Source: JBBIPA01 sp037443085 (GTDB lineage: Bacteria; Chloroflexota; Dehalococcoidia; GIF9; UBA5629). Taken from it: a stretch of 41,055 nt of DNA. The DNA lies in the NCBI GenBank assembly GCA_037443085.1, contig JBBIPA010000013.1, forward strand, positions 1-41,055. The letters are read 5' to 3'. This document shows, one piece after another, positions 24,638 to 32,937 of the stretch; position 1 is the stretch's first letter, and every line of letters begins with the position of its first letter. Position numbers and translations under genes: made by a program. Below the pieces are notes generated by a model. That model worked only from the letters and a program-made list of their open reading frames with translations, did no database searches and was not told the origin of the DNA.

Positions 24638-24646
24638 TGCTATAAT
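24638..24646 (+). promoter_or_regulatory. Extended -10 promoter of tyrA-aroA-gmk
   Basis: TG-C-TATAAT (24638-24646) is a perfect extended -10 box. No good -35 lies at 16-18 nt. Transcription should start about 24652-24654, at the tyrA ATG itself. Confidence 0.6.
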
Positions 24647-24653
24647 AGTGACC

Positions 24654-25508
24654 ATGCAAATTGCTATTATTGGATTAGGGCTAATAGGTGGCTCTTTAGG
24701 CTTAGTCCTTAAGAAGAGAAAGTGGCGGAAGGCAGAGGTTACCGGCTATGTGCGGAGACCGGAAACAGGGCAAATGGCACTAGAGATGGGTGTCCTTGAT
24801 AAATTTGAGTTAAGTTTAGATAGGGTGGTGGAGAATGCCAACATTGTCATAATATCAACGCCTGTATTGGTTGTAAGGGATATTTTTAATCGGATTGCTC
24901 CTCATTTGCCTGCGGGGTGTATAGTGACTGATACTGCCAGTACTAAATCACAGGTTATGGAATGGGCTCAAGAATTACTTCCCTTTGACACAAATTTTAT
25001 CGGAGGTCATCCTATGGCAGGCAAAGAGACGTTTGGTGTTGAGGCTGTTGATGCCAATTTGTTCAATGGTAGTGTGTATTGTTTGGTGCGAGGCAGTAAA
25101 ACTACTTCAACTGCGATGCAAATTGTTGAGGATATGGTAGCTGCTATTGGAGCTAATCCACTATTAATCGATGCTCAGGAGCACGATAATCTGGTTGCTG
25201 GCATAAGTCATCTTCCATTATTGCTTTCAGTGGCACTTACTCTGTCAACGACAAGAAGCCCTTACTGGACACAAATGTCCCCTCTGGCATCAACCGGTTA
25301 TCGTGACCTCAGCCGTTTAGCATCAGGAAATCCGGAGGTAAATGCCAGCATCTGTCTCAGTAATCGAACTGCCATAGTTCGCTGGATAGATGAATTCAGT
25401 AAGGAGTTGAGAAGATTAAGGAATCTGATAAACAGTGATAGTAGTGAGATACAAATGGCTTTAACCATAGCAAACGAGGCAAGAAGGAAGTGGCTGGAAA
25501 AACACTAG
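24654..25508 (+). CDS. tyrA: Prephenate dehydrogenase
   Basis: It oxidatively decarboxylates prephenate to 4-hydroxyphenylpyruvate in tyrosine synthesis. The 284-aa protein has the NAD(P) loop GLGLIGGSLG at residues 7-16, then ISTPVLVV, TDTASTKSQVMEWA, and FIGGHPMAGKE, where a catalytic His is expected. The middle has HDNLVAGISHLPLL and TGYRDLSRLASGNP. There is no fused chorismate mutase or ACT domain. I start it at the ATG 24654. A GTG two codons upstream overlaps the promoter. There is no ribosome site before it, and the promoter position predicts a leaderless mRNA. It overlaps aroA by 19 nt. Confidence 0.93.
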   Translation: MQIAIIGLGLIGGSLGLVLKKRKWRKAEVTGYVRRPETGQMALEMGVLDKFELSLDRVVENANIVIISTPVLVVRDIFNRIAPHLPAGCIVTDTASTKSQVMEWAQELLPFDTNFIGGHPMAGKETFGVEAVDANLFNGSVYCLVRGSKTTSTAMQIVEDMVAAIGANPLLIDAQEHDNLVAGISHLPLLLSVALTLSTTRSPYWTQMSPLASTGYRDLSRLASGNPEVNASICLSNRTAIVRWIDEFSKELRRLRNLINSDSSEIQMALTIANEARRKWLEKH

Positions 25509-26791
25509 TCAGGACAATACAGCGGGCTAAGCGACTGGCTGGAGAAATAATTGTGCCTGGGGATAAATCTATTTCCCATCGGGGAGCAATTCTGGGTAGC
25601 ATAGCTTCTGGAATCAGCAAGATAAGCAACTACTCACCGGGCAAAGACTGTTTATCTACGCTTAATTGTCTCAAGAGTCTGGGGATTCGCATCATCCGTA
25701 AAGCCAGCGTGGTGCACGTTTACGGGGTTGGTCTCAACGGATATAAAGAGGCTGAAGATGTGCTCGATGCTGGTAACAGTGGCACGACGATGCGATTGTT
25801 GAGTGGTGTCCTCGCTGCACAACCATTTCTCTCTGTAATCAGCGGCGATGCATCTCTCCGTGCCCGCCCTATGAAAAGATTGATAACGCCACTACAATTG
25901 ATGGGTGCTAAAATCTATGGGCGTAATGATAATTCGCTGGCTCCGCTGGTTATCAAAGGCAATAAACTTCATGGAATCACCTACCCCCTGCCTGTGCCCA
26001 GTGCCCAGATAAAGTCGGCCATCCTACTCGCTGGTCTTTTTGCTTCAGGGAAAACTACTGTAGCACAGAAAGAGATGTCACGTGACCATACTGAGAGATT
26101 GCTCAAGCAAATGGGGGTTAATGTAGAGTCAGGAAGCAGTTATACTTCTGTAACACCAATGGTGAAACCATTAAATTCGCTCAATCTTTTTGTACCTGGT
26201 GATATTAGCTCAGCGGCATACTGGTTAGTCGCTGGGTCAATCCATCCCAATGCCAACATAAAAATAGTGAACTGTGGCGTTAATCCAACGAGGACTGGCA
26301 TTATCGATGTGCTTTTAGCTATGGGTGCTCGAATAAAGTTGGAAAACCAGAGACTAGAGTGTAATGAGCCAGTCGCTGATCTCTATGTGGAGTCAAGTGA
26401 GCTAAAGGCTGTTGAAATCAAAGGTTCTGTAATCCCCAGGCTGATAGATGAAATCCCTGTTTTGGCTGTAGCCGCTTGTTCTGCCAGAGGTACTACTATA
26501 ATCCGGGATGCTGGCGAGCTACGAGCCAAAGAATCTGATAGAATAGCAACCACGGTCAGAGAACTGACGCGTCTGGGTGCCAGGATTGAGGCCCTATCTG
26601 ATGGCATGGTAATCAATGGAGGCAGTTCATTGGTGGGCACCGAAGTTGAGAGCCATTCAGATCATAGGCTAGCAATGAGTTTGGCTATTGCTGGCCTAAT
26701 AACGCAAGGCAAAACTAATATTCTGCAGCCTCAAGCAGTAGGGATATCATATCCCGATTTCTGGGAGACATTGGAAAGACTTGCCAGATAA
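25490..26791 (+). CDS. aroA: EPSP synthase (3-phosphoshikimate 1-carboxyvinyltransferase)
   Basis: It joins shikimate 3-phosphate and phosphoenolpyruvate in the shikimate pathway. The 433-aa protein shows IVPGDKSISHRGAILGS (substrate-binding Lys, Ser and Arg), LDAGNSGTTMRLLSGVLA, GDASLRARPMKRL and VPSAQIKSAILLAGLF. The C-terminal half has LRAKESDRIATTVREL and ESHSDHRLAMSLAIAGL. Its GTG lies inside the end of tyrA, with AAGGA close by. The exact start is uncertain by a few residues. Together with tyrA it forms an aromatic amino acid unit. I did not try to assign it to a glyphosate-sensitivity class. Confidence 0.95.
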   Translation: MAGKTLVRTIQRAKRLAGEIIVPGDKSISHRGAILGSIASGISKISNYSPGKDCLSTLNCLKSLGIRIIRKASVVHVYGVGLNGYKEAEDVLDAGNSGTTMRLLSGVLAAQPFLSVISGDASLRARPMKRLITPLQLMGAKIYGRNDNSLAPLVIKGNKLHGITYPLPVPSAQIKSAILLAGLFASGKTTVAQKEMSRDHTERLLKQMGVNVESGSSYTSVTPMVKPLNSLNLFVPGDISSAAYWLVAGSIHPNANIKIVNCGVNPTRTGIIDVLLAMGARIKLENQRLECNEPVADLYVESSELKAVEIKGSVIPRLIDEIPVLAVAACSARGTTIIRDAGELRAKESDRIATTVRELTRLGARIEALSDGMVINGGSSLVGTEVESHSDHRLAMSLAIAGLITQGKTNILQPQAVGISYPDFWETLERLAR

Positions 26792-26821
26792 TGTAGTAAT
26801 TAAGCTAAGGAGGCATGGGGT

Positions 26822-27454
26822 ATGAAAGTGACAAGAAAGAAGCAAGATATCGCGCCGCAATCGTCTCCTCTGCTCATTGTTATTTCCGGTCCATCCGGCG
26901 CCGGGAAAGATACCGCTATAGCCAAAATGCGGGAATGGGGCTATCGATTCCACTATATAGTCACTGTGACCACACGCCCCAAGCGGGCAGGGGAGGTAGA
27001 TCGTGTTCATTATCGGTTTATTTCTGATGAGCAATTTCAGAAGATGGTAAAAACAAAAAAGCTACTTGAATGGGCAAAAGTGTATAGTAATTATTATGGT
27101 GTACCCAAAGGCGAGATTAAGAAAGCATTAGAAAGCGGGGAGGATGTAGTAGTGAAAGTGGATGTGCAGGGAGCGGCTACTATTAAGAATATGGTACCTG
27201 AGGCGATATTTGTTTTCGTTATGCCAGAGTCCATGGAAGAATTGGAAGAGCGATTAAAGCAGCGTAATGACCATCAATCCTCTTCTGATCTAAAGTTGCG
27301 GCTGAACGACGCCAAAAAGGAGATGGAGAGCTTATCTCTATTTGATTATTGTGTAGTAAACCACAAAAACAACATCGGACTCACGGTTTCCAAGCTACAT
27401 GCTATTATCACTGCTGAGAAATGCCGCGTTAATCACAGAATAATAAGTCTCTGA
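26822..27454 (+). CDS. gmk: Guanylate kinase
   Basis: It phosphorylates GMP to GDP. The 210-aa protein has the P-loop SGPSGAGKDT (about residues 22-31), TTRPKRAGEVDRVHYRFIS (GMP binding), EWAKVYSNYYGVPKGEI and VKVDVQGAATIK. The lid Arg is in LEERLKQRND. The sequence is somewhat diverged from typical Gmk: the second P-loop position after Lys is Asp-Thr rather than Ser-Thr, and the usual DGVDY-like segment reads DRVHY. AAGGAGG lies 8 nt before the ATG at 26822. It follows aroA by 30 nt. The tail is 10-15 residues longer and basic. Confidence 0.9.
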   Translation: MKVTRKKQDIAPQSSPLLIVISGPSGAGKDTAIAKMREWGYRFHYIVTVTTRPKRAGEVDRVHYRFISDEQFQKMVKTKKLLEWAKVYSNYYGVPKGEIKKALESGEDVVVKVDVQGAATIKNMVPEAIFVFVMPESMEELEERLKQRNDHQSSSDLKLRLNDAKKEMESLSLFDYCVVNHKNNIGLTVSKLHAIITAEKCRVNHRIISL

Positions 27455-27513
27455 ATTTTAATTTTGGGGTCATCTCGCGTACTGCTGGGAATGGTTCTTT
27501 CATTTTGTATTCG

Positions 27514-27987
27514 TTAGGACATTAACTTTTTCAGTACCTCTTTTTCTCTGGCCTGCATACGTTGTTCTTCCTCTGGCGATTTCTCGTGGTCGTAGCCTAG
27601 AAGATGAAGTATACCATGAAGTAATAAAATGCGAAGCTCGTTTTTGATGCCGTATCCTTTGTTTCTTGATTGAATCAGTGCCTGAGAATAAGAAATGATG
27701 ATTTCTCCCAGGTGGGCAACATCGTCTGGAGGCGTTATGAAGACAGTATCTTTATCTTGCTGAGGGAGCATATAGAACGAAAGAACATCGGTTGGCTCAT
27801 CTTTACCTCTATATAGTTTATTGAGCTGTTGCATTACTTCGTTGCTGGTAATAACCACACCTACTTCCAATGGCTTTTTGATAGCAAGTGCATCCAAAAT
27901 ATTATTGACTGCGCTTTTCAGCCATGTTGTCCTAATTGATATTTGGAGTTTTGGTTCGATATAAACGTTTATTTCATGCTTATTCAT
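27514..27987 (-). CDS. ybeY: Endoribonuclease YbeY
   Basis: A zinc-dependent RNase involved in 16S rRNA 3'-end maturation and ribosome quality control. The 157-aa protein carries the diagnostic motif HGILHLLGYDH with His124, His128 and His134 as metal ligands. It also has the family stretch YRGKDEPTDVLSF. Length is normal. It is a single-gene unit between gmk (convergent) and tRNA-Ser, with its own promoter (28005-28033). The leader is only about 11 nt and shows no strong Shine-Dalgarno. Confidence 0.95.
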   Translation of the reverse strand: MNKHEINVYIEPKLQISIRTTWLKSAVNNILDALAIKKPLEVGVVITSNEVMQQLNKLYRGKDEPTDVLSFYMLPQQDKDTVFITPPDDVAHLGEIIISYSQALIQSRNKGYGIKNELRILLLHGILHLLGYDHEKSPEEEQRMQAREKEVLKKLMS

Positions 27988-28004
27988 GGCCAGTCAAGTA
28001 CAGC

Positions 28005-28033
28005 ATCATAGCACGTAATACACATCCATTCAA
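28005..28033 (-). promoter_or_regulatory. Predicted ybeY promoter
   Basis: On the minus strand, TTGAAT (28033-28028), 17 nt and TATGAT (28010-28005). Transcription should start near 27998, only about 11 nt before the ybeY ATG. Confidence 0.6.
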
Positions 28034-28089
28034 TTTGTGACAGGCTCTTAGCTATTGTGGTTTTAGTGGTGCAGAAATCTTAATTATTG

Positions 28090-28119
28090 TTGAACGAAGG
28101 TAAGAAAAAAACTTATAAT
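28090..28119 (+). promoter_or_regulatory. Predicted tRNA-Ser promoter
   Basis: TTGAAC (28090-28095), 18 nt and a perfect TATAAT (28114-28119), 35 nt before the mature 5' end. Confidence 0.6.
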
Positions 28120-28154
28120 ATTGATGGAAATTACACCCGATTCTGCTAACCATC

Positions 28155-28248
28155 GGAGGGATCGCATAGTGGTCTAGTGCGGGCGCCTGCTAAGCGCTTA
28201 CCCCGAGTAAAATTGGGGTCATGGGTTCGAATCCCATTCCCTCCGCCA
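28155..28248 (+). tRNA. tRNA-Ser(GCU)
   Basis: A class II tRNA of 94 nt including encoded CCA. The acceptor stem is GGAGGGA/TCCCTCC with discriminator G. The anticodon stem GGCGC/GCGCT closes the loop CTGCTAA, so the anticodon is GCU at 28189-28191. A long variable arm (about 28199-28220) has a CCCC/GGGG stem, as expected for serine. The T-arm is ATGGG-TTCGAAT-CCCAT. Confidence 0.96.
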
Positions 28249-28320
28249 TCTTCATAATAGCAGGTCACAATATTAGTGTAGTACTCTAGCCTGTTGTCAG
28301 CACGAGTCTAAAGAGTTCCA

Positions 28321-28335
28321 CTTTCAATTTGAAAG
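28321..28335. promoter_or_regulatory. Perfect 15-bp palindrome before the CoA-transferase gene
   Basis: CTTTCAA-T-TTGAAAG is symmetric around T28328 and touches the ribosome site AAAGAGGA of the next gene. It could be an operator; no regulator is encoded nearby. Confidence 0.3.
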
Positions 28336-28348
28336 AGGATTTATAGCG

Positions 28349-29569
28349 ATGAAAAGCAGTCCACTTAAAGGCTTACGGATTTTAGCGTTGGAAAATTATA
28401 TTGCTGGCCCATATGGGTCAATGATACTGGGTGATCTGGGGGCTGAGGTAATAAAAATAGAACCTCCGAGCGGCGACCTGTCACGGAGCTTCGCCGGGCC
28501 GGACTATAAAGGAGAAGGTTTCTATTATCTCGCCTTTAATAGAAACAAGAAGAGCGTTGTGCTTAATCTTACAGTGTCTTCTAATAAACAGGCGTTCTAT
28601 GATCTGGTCGAGATATCTGATGTGGTTTGGGATAATTTCAGACCCGGAGTAACCACAAGACTTAAAGTAAATTACAATGCTGTCAAGAGACTGAATCCCA
28701 GGATAATATGCTGTTCGATTACCGGATATGGGCAAACGGGGCCAAGGAAAAATCAGCTTTCTTACGATTTAGTTGGTCAAGCGGTTAGCGGGATTATGAG
28801 TATAACCGGTGAACCAGGCAGGCCGCCGGCACGATGTGGCCCTCCTGTAGGTGACCTGGTGGCAGGAATGATGGGTGCCATGGGTGTTTTAGCTGCTGTG
28901 CTAAGGAGAGAGAAGACAGGCAAAGGTGAACAAGTTGAGACGTCACTGTTGGATTCTTGTGTGTCCTTGCTCGCCTACTATTTCTCTTATTACTTCTGCT
29001 CTGCAGAAGTCCCTGGACCTCAGGGGTCTGGGCATCTGGGTGTGTCGCCCTACAGCATTTTTAAAACTCGCGATGGCAGGTGGATTGCCACTGGTATCAA
29101 CTGGCCCAGGATAACCAGAGTGCTTAATGCTGAGTGGTTGGCAGAAGATAATCGATTTAAAACGATGGAAGGGAGAGTAAAGCACAAGGAGGAGCTGGAA
29201 AAGATTATGCAGGAGTATTTTCTGCAGGTTGATGCTCAACAATGGCTGGAACTTTTCGAGTCTGAAGACATAGCGGGAGGATTGGTGCAAAATGTCGACG
29301 AGGCAGCAAATGACCCACAGATATTGAACAACGATATGTTTTTGAGCCTTACTCATGCTCTCGGCGGCCAGATAAAACTTACTGGCAATCCAATTAAAAT
29401 GGAGGGCGTAAATCACAAGAAATACAAGGCTCCGCCTATATTAGGACAACATACAGAAGACGTGCTTAAAAATTTACTTCGTTATTCTAATAAACGAATC
29501 AATGAAGTTCAGACGGAGGCGATGGCTCACGTTAATGAGCTGGGTTCACATATCCATAAGGTGTTGTAA
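28349..29569 (+). CDS. CaiB/BaiF-type CoA-transferase (family III)
   Basis: A 406-aa family III CoA-transferase, a group that moves CoA between carboxylic acids through an aspartyl-CoA thioester. Typical features are LKGLRILALENYIAGPYGSM at the N terminus, LGDLGAEVIKIEPP, FNRNKKSVVLNL, and DNFRPGV. SITGYGQTGP follows, and PPVGDLVAGMMG carries the likely catalytic Asp. The middle has GKGEQVETSLLD and SPYSIFKTRDGRWI. The substrate cannot be read from the sequence. AAAGAGGA lies 9 nt before the ATG at 28349. The last 25 residues extend past the usual end. EtfAB at 35-37 kb would fit a wider acyl-CoA metabolism. Confidence 0.9.
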   Translation: MKSSPLKGLRILALENYIAGPYGSMILGDLGAEVIKIEPPSGDLSRSFAGPDYKGEGFYYLAFNRNKKSVVLNLTVSSNKQAFYDLVEISDVVWDNFRPGVTTRLKVNYNAVKRLNPRIICCSITGYGQTGPRKNQLSYDLVGQAVSGIMSITGEPGRPPARCGPPVGDLVAGMMGAMGVLAAVLRREKTGKGEQVETSLLDSCVSLLAYYFSYYFCSAEVPGPQGSGHLGVSPYSIFKTRDGRWIATGINWPRITRVLNAEWLAEDNRFKTMEGRVKHKEELEKIMQEYFLQVDAQQWLELFESEDIAGGLVQNVDEAANDPQILNNDMFLSLTHALGGQIKLTGNPIKMEGVNHKKYKAPPILGQHTEDVLKNLLRYSNKRINEVQTEAMAHVNELGSHIHKVL

Positions 29570-29692
29570 GAATAAAGTTTGTCACTTCTCCTTCAATAGC
29601 CTTTATGGGATTCCTCCGGAATTTGCTTTATCAGCTAGGCTAAGTTAGTATGAATCTTACCCTTCGATTTCAGGGGAATTACAAACGACGTT

Positions 29693-30970
29693 ATGCCTAA
29701 ATATACTATTTGGACTATCGGTTGCCAGATGAATAAGGCTGAATCGAGGCAAATAGCTGATTGCCTGGAAGCAGTTGGCTATGAATATACTTCCATACTT
29801 CAAAAAGCAGACTTGGTAGTGCTCAACACCTGTGTAGTTCGGCAGAGTGCTGAGAACAAGGCACTGGGCATGTTGGGATACATGAGGGGCACAAAGCGAG
29901 ATAATCCTGATAAATGTGTTGTCGTGACAGGTTGTCTTGTAGATTCACAAACCCAAGAGCTTAAAAAGCGTTTTCCCCAGGTTTCTTTTTTCTTTAAACC
30001 AGGTGCTCACCAAGAGTTGCTTGAATGGGCTCGGCAAAATTCGATACCTGAGCACTCGATACCAGAAAATATCCACTATAGTAATGGCATTAAGCCCACA
30101 GCATTCGTGCCTATTATTCAGGGTTGTAACAATTTTTGTTCATATTGCATTGTCCCATACAGGCGTGGCAGAGAGCAAAGCCGCTCTATCGAAGAAATTG
30201 TTATCGAAGTAGCCAATCTGATAAGTAAAGGTGTGAAGGAAGTCACTTTACTGGGGCAGAATGTCAACTCTTATGGACATGATTTGTTAAAAAATACTGA
30301 TCTAAGTGTATTGCTTCAGTCTATTCACACAATTGATGGACTGGAAAGGATACGTTTTCTTACTAATCATCCAAAGAATATGAGCTTGAAGCTTATTGAG
30401 ACCATGGCTCATCTGGATAGGGTCTGTGAACATATAACTATTCCTTTACAGTCAGGAGATGATGCAATTTTGAAAGCGATGCGGAGAGATTATACAGCAA
30501 AACAGTACTGCAATCTTGTGGATACTATCCGGAGCTACATTCCGGGTGTAGCGATAAGTACAGATATTATAGTTGGGTTTCCTAGCGAGACGGATGGGCA
30601 GTTCGATCAGACCATGTCTTTAATTAAGCAAATCAGGTTTGACACAGTACATATCGCCGCCTATTCCCCACGCCAGGGCACCGTCGCCTGCAGGGAATTC
30701 GAAGATAATGTGCCTGCTGAGGTTAAAAGGGCAAGAGTTCAAGAAATAGAAGCCACCCAGACTCAGATAGCTAATGAAATCAATGCACCGCTTAAAGGCA
30801 CGGTAGTGGAAGTGTTAGTGGAAGGAAAGAAACAAAGCAAATGGTATGGCCGCACCAGAAAGGACAAGCTAGTTTTTTTTGAAGGCAGGGAGAATTGTCT
30901 AGGAAAACTGGTAAACATCTCTGTTACTAAAACCAGTCCATGGGCTTTACAAGGCGAGGTTAAAAATTAA
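29693..30970 (+). CDS. miaB: tRNA-2-methylthio-N6-dimethylallyladenosine synthase
   Basis: A radical SAM methylthiotransferase that converts i6A37 to ms2i6A37 in tRNA. The 425-aa protein has the N-terminal UPF0004 domain with Cys11 (IGCQMNKAES), Cys47 (NTCVVRQSA) and Cys81 (TGCLVD), binding the auxiliary cluster. The radical SAM motif is Cys145-x3-Cys149-x2-Cys152 (GCNNFCSYC). The TRAM domain is at the C terminus. The motif IVPYRRGREQSR separates MiaB from RimO-type relatives. No strong ribosome site lies before the ATG. nadB follows after 19 nt, so the two probably form an operon. Confidence 0.93.
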   Translation: MPKYTIWTIGCQMNKAESRQIADCLEAVGYEYTSILQKADLVVLNTCVVRQSAENKALGMLGYMRGTKRDNPDKCVVVTGCLVDSQTQELKKRFPQVSFFFKPGAHQELLEWARQNSIPEHSIPENIHYSNGIKPTAFVPIIQGCNNFCSYCIVPYRRGREQSRSIEEIVIEVANLISKGVKEVTLLGQNVNSYGHDLLKNTDLSVLLQSIHTIDGLERIRFLTNHPKNMSLKLIETMAHLDRVCEHITIPLQSGDDAILKAMRRDYTAKQYCNLVDTIRSYIPGVAISTDIIVGFPSETDGQFDQTMSLIKQIRFDTVHIAAYSPRQGTVACREFEDNVPAEVKRARVQEIEATQTQIANEINAPLKGTVVEVLVEGKKQSKWYGRTRKDKLVFFEGRENCLGKLVNISVTKTSPWALQGEVKN

Positions 30971-30989
30971 ATAATGGTGGCAAGGACGC

Positions 30990-32531
30990 ATGATTTACTA
31001 CGATTACATTATTATTGGTAGTGGTATTGCTGGACTTTACACGGCTTTGCTGGCTAAGGATACTGGCAGTGTTCTCATTATCACTAAAGGAAGTATAGAA
31101 GACTGCAACACCAGACATGCCCAGGGTGGAATTGCCGCTCCCATAAGCAAAATAGACTCGACGGAATTGCATTTTAAGGATACGTTAGTAGCAGGTAAAG
31201 ATTTATGTGACCCGGAGGCAGTCCGCATTCTGTCTGAGGAAGCTGCCGACAGGATAGCCGACCTTATCAAATTTGGTGTTCGCTTTGATACAGTGAACGG
31301 CGAGATTGCCTTAACCAGGGAAGCCGCCCATAGTGTTCCACGGGTTCTTCATGCTGGCGGAGATGCAACTGGAGAACATATTGAAGTAACCTTGAGTCGA
31401 CGAGTGCGTTTTTCATCAATAAAAGTGCTCGAATATTGCCTGGCTACTGAGATTAGCGTAGACAAAGACACTGTGAAAGGCGTGAGAGCGATTGATTGTC
31501 GCACTGGTTTGGTTGAAGATTATGAGTGCCGTTTTGTCATTTTGGCTACCGGTGGTGCCGGGAGACTCTATAAGTACACCACTAATTCTGATGTAGCTAC
31601 TGGCGATGGTAATGCATTAGCCTTTCAGGCTGGTGCCGAGGTGACCGATATGGAATTTTTCCAATTTCACCCTACTGCCATCAGGCTGCCTGGTGTCCCG
31701 CCGTTTCTTATCTCTGAGGCAGTGCGTGGAGAAGGTGGAGTGTTGCGTGATGTGAAAGGTCATCGTTTTATGCTTGATTACACACCCGATGCTGATTTGG
31801 CTCCCAGAGATATCGTAGCCAGAAGCATTCTCCATCAGATGATAAAAACAGGAAATGACCGGGTGTTTTTGGATGTTACTCATTTACCACCTCAGCAACT
31901 TACCACTCGTTTTCCCCATATATATCGATTTTGTTTAGACCATGGACTGGACATAACTAAAGTACCCATTCCAGTGGCACCTGCTGCACATTATTTCATG
32001 GGTGGGGTGAAAGTTAATGTATGGGGGGAAACCAATATCAATGGTATGTTTGCTGCTGGTGAAACTGCCTGTACCGGTGTGCACGGTGCCAATCGTCTGG
32101 CATCAAACTCATTGCTAGAGGTGGTCGTTTTCAGTAAAAGAATTGTGGAAAGATCGAGACAGGATAAGAAGGTTGCTGCTCCATCCGCGATGAAAGTTGA
32201 GAACCGCACTCTCTCCAATGGCTGTACTCTTAAGAAGAGATTCCCTCAACCCAGCCTTGCTCATCTCCAATCACTGATGTGGGAAAAAGTAGGCATCATT
32301 CGCAATGGTAAGAACTTGGCAAAAGCTGCTGATATTTTATACTACTGGTACTGTTATCTGCCTCAACCTGCCGACCGCCCATCATATGAATTGAAAAATA
32401 TGATACTAAATGCACGGCTAATTACAGAGGCTGCACTCATGCGTGAGGAAAGCCGCGGAGCTCATTTTCGCACAGATTTTCCTGATGCATCCCCAGATTG
32501 GCAAAGACACATCGTGTTTAAAATAAGCTAA
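30990..32531 (+). CDS. nadB: L-aspartate oxidase
   Basis: An FAD enzyme that oxidises aspartate to iminoaspartate in de novo NAD synthesis; under anoxia fumarate can be the acceptor. The 513-aa protein has the FAD-binding IIIGSGIAGLYTALLA near residue 10, NTRHAQGGIAAP, REAAHSVPRVLHAGGDATG (catalytic region), and FQFHPTAIRLPG. The later AAHYFMGGVKVN and GVHGANRLASNSLLE are shared with succinate dehydrogenase/fumarate reductase flavoproteins. The short length and the absence of sdh/frd partners favour NadB. AAGGA precedes the ATG at 30990. nadA and nadC are not in the window. Confidence 0.93.
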   Translation: MIYYDYIIIGSGIAGLYTALLAKDTGSVLIITKGSIEDCNTRHAQGGIAAPISKIDSTELHFKDTLVAGKDLCDPEAVRILSEEAADRIADLIKFGVRFDTVNGEIALTREAAHSVPRVLHAGGDATGEHIEVTLSRRVRFSSIKVLEYCLATEISVDKDTVKGVRAIDCRTGLVEDYECRFVILATGGAGRLYKYTTNSDVATGDGNALAFQAGAEVTDMEFFQFHPTAIRLPGVPPFLISEAVRGEGGVLRDVKGHRFMLDYTPDADLAPRDIVARSILHQMIKTGNDRVFLDVTHLPPQQLTTRFPHIYRFCLDHGLDITKVPIPVAPAAHYFMGGVKVNVWGETNINGMFAAGETACTGVHGANRLASNSLLEVVVFSKRIVERSRQDKKVAAPSAMKVENRTLSNGCTLKKRFPQPSLAHLQSLMWEKVGIIRNGKNLAKAADILYYWYCYLPQPADRPSYELKNMILNARLITEAALMREESRGAHFRTDFPDASPDWQRHIVFKIS

Positions 32532-32544
32532 TCTTTTCTAGCCC

Positions 32545-32562
32545 AAGACATAATCCTGTCTT
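32545..32562 (+). terminator. Weak stem-loop after nadB
   Basis: AAGACA (32545-32550) and TGTCTT (32557-32562) form a 6-bp stem with a 6-nt loop, 13 nt after the nadB stop. The following CCCCTTTT is only a poor T-tract, so termination here is doubtful. Confidence 0.25.
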
Positions 32563-32606
32563 CCCCTTTTGCCTTCAGCCGGTTTTTTGAGGCTACCGCG
32601 AGACGG

Positions 32607-32894
32607 TCAAATCGGATTGACACATAAGGAAAAAAGACAGGCAGCCACCATTACCGGGAGGCTTAGCAGTGACCGTGTGAGTACCTTCATCATCCCTCGC
32701 ACAGTTATTCCGCCTAATCCCAACAGTTCTTTTAACATGCTGTTGACCCTTTCTACAGACATGCGTAAACGGTATAGCCTTTCCCATTTCTTCGCGTTTC
32801 CCGTGGTATAGGCGGATGTCTTCTTACATCGTCCTTTTTGCCTCAGGGGTTCACTCCACAGCACAGTGAAACCTTGACGTTCACAGCTAGACAC
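32607..32894 (-). pseudogene. Transposase C-terminal remnant (DDE type)
   Basis: The minus-strand frame encodes the last 95 or so residues of a DDE-type transposase. The region ERLYRLRMSVERVNSMLKEL followed by ITVRGMMKVLTRSLLSL is typical of the C-terminal Y-2-R-3-E area of IS4/IS1182-like transposases, where Glu is the third catalytic acid. The N-terminal two thirds, including the DD residues, are missing: the frame closes at a stop near 32932 beside the EF-G start. I found no terminal inverted repeats or target duplication. It is a dead fragment of an insertion sequence lodged between nadB and the EF-G2-like gene. The rest of the 406-nt gap holds only the EF-G promoter. Confidence 0.7.
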
Positions 32895-32903
32895 TGTTAC
32901 AAT
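32874..32903 (+). promoter_or_regulatory. Predicted promoter of the EF-G2-like gene
   Basis: TTGACG (32874-32879), 18 nt and TACAAT (32898-32903), with transcription start near 32910. The -35 box lies inside the transposase remnant (opposite strand). Confidence 0.55.
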
Positions 32904-32937
32904 TTGCTGTTTGAAAACTAGAGCAGAGGTGAATTAA

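Noticed and set aside
24619..24640. A -35 box (TTGAGC, 24615-24620) for tyrA
   Set aside because: Its spacing to TATAAT is 20 nt, too long. The extended -10 explains the promoter better.
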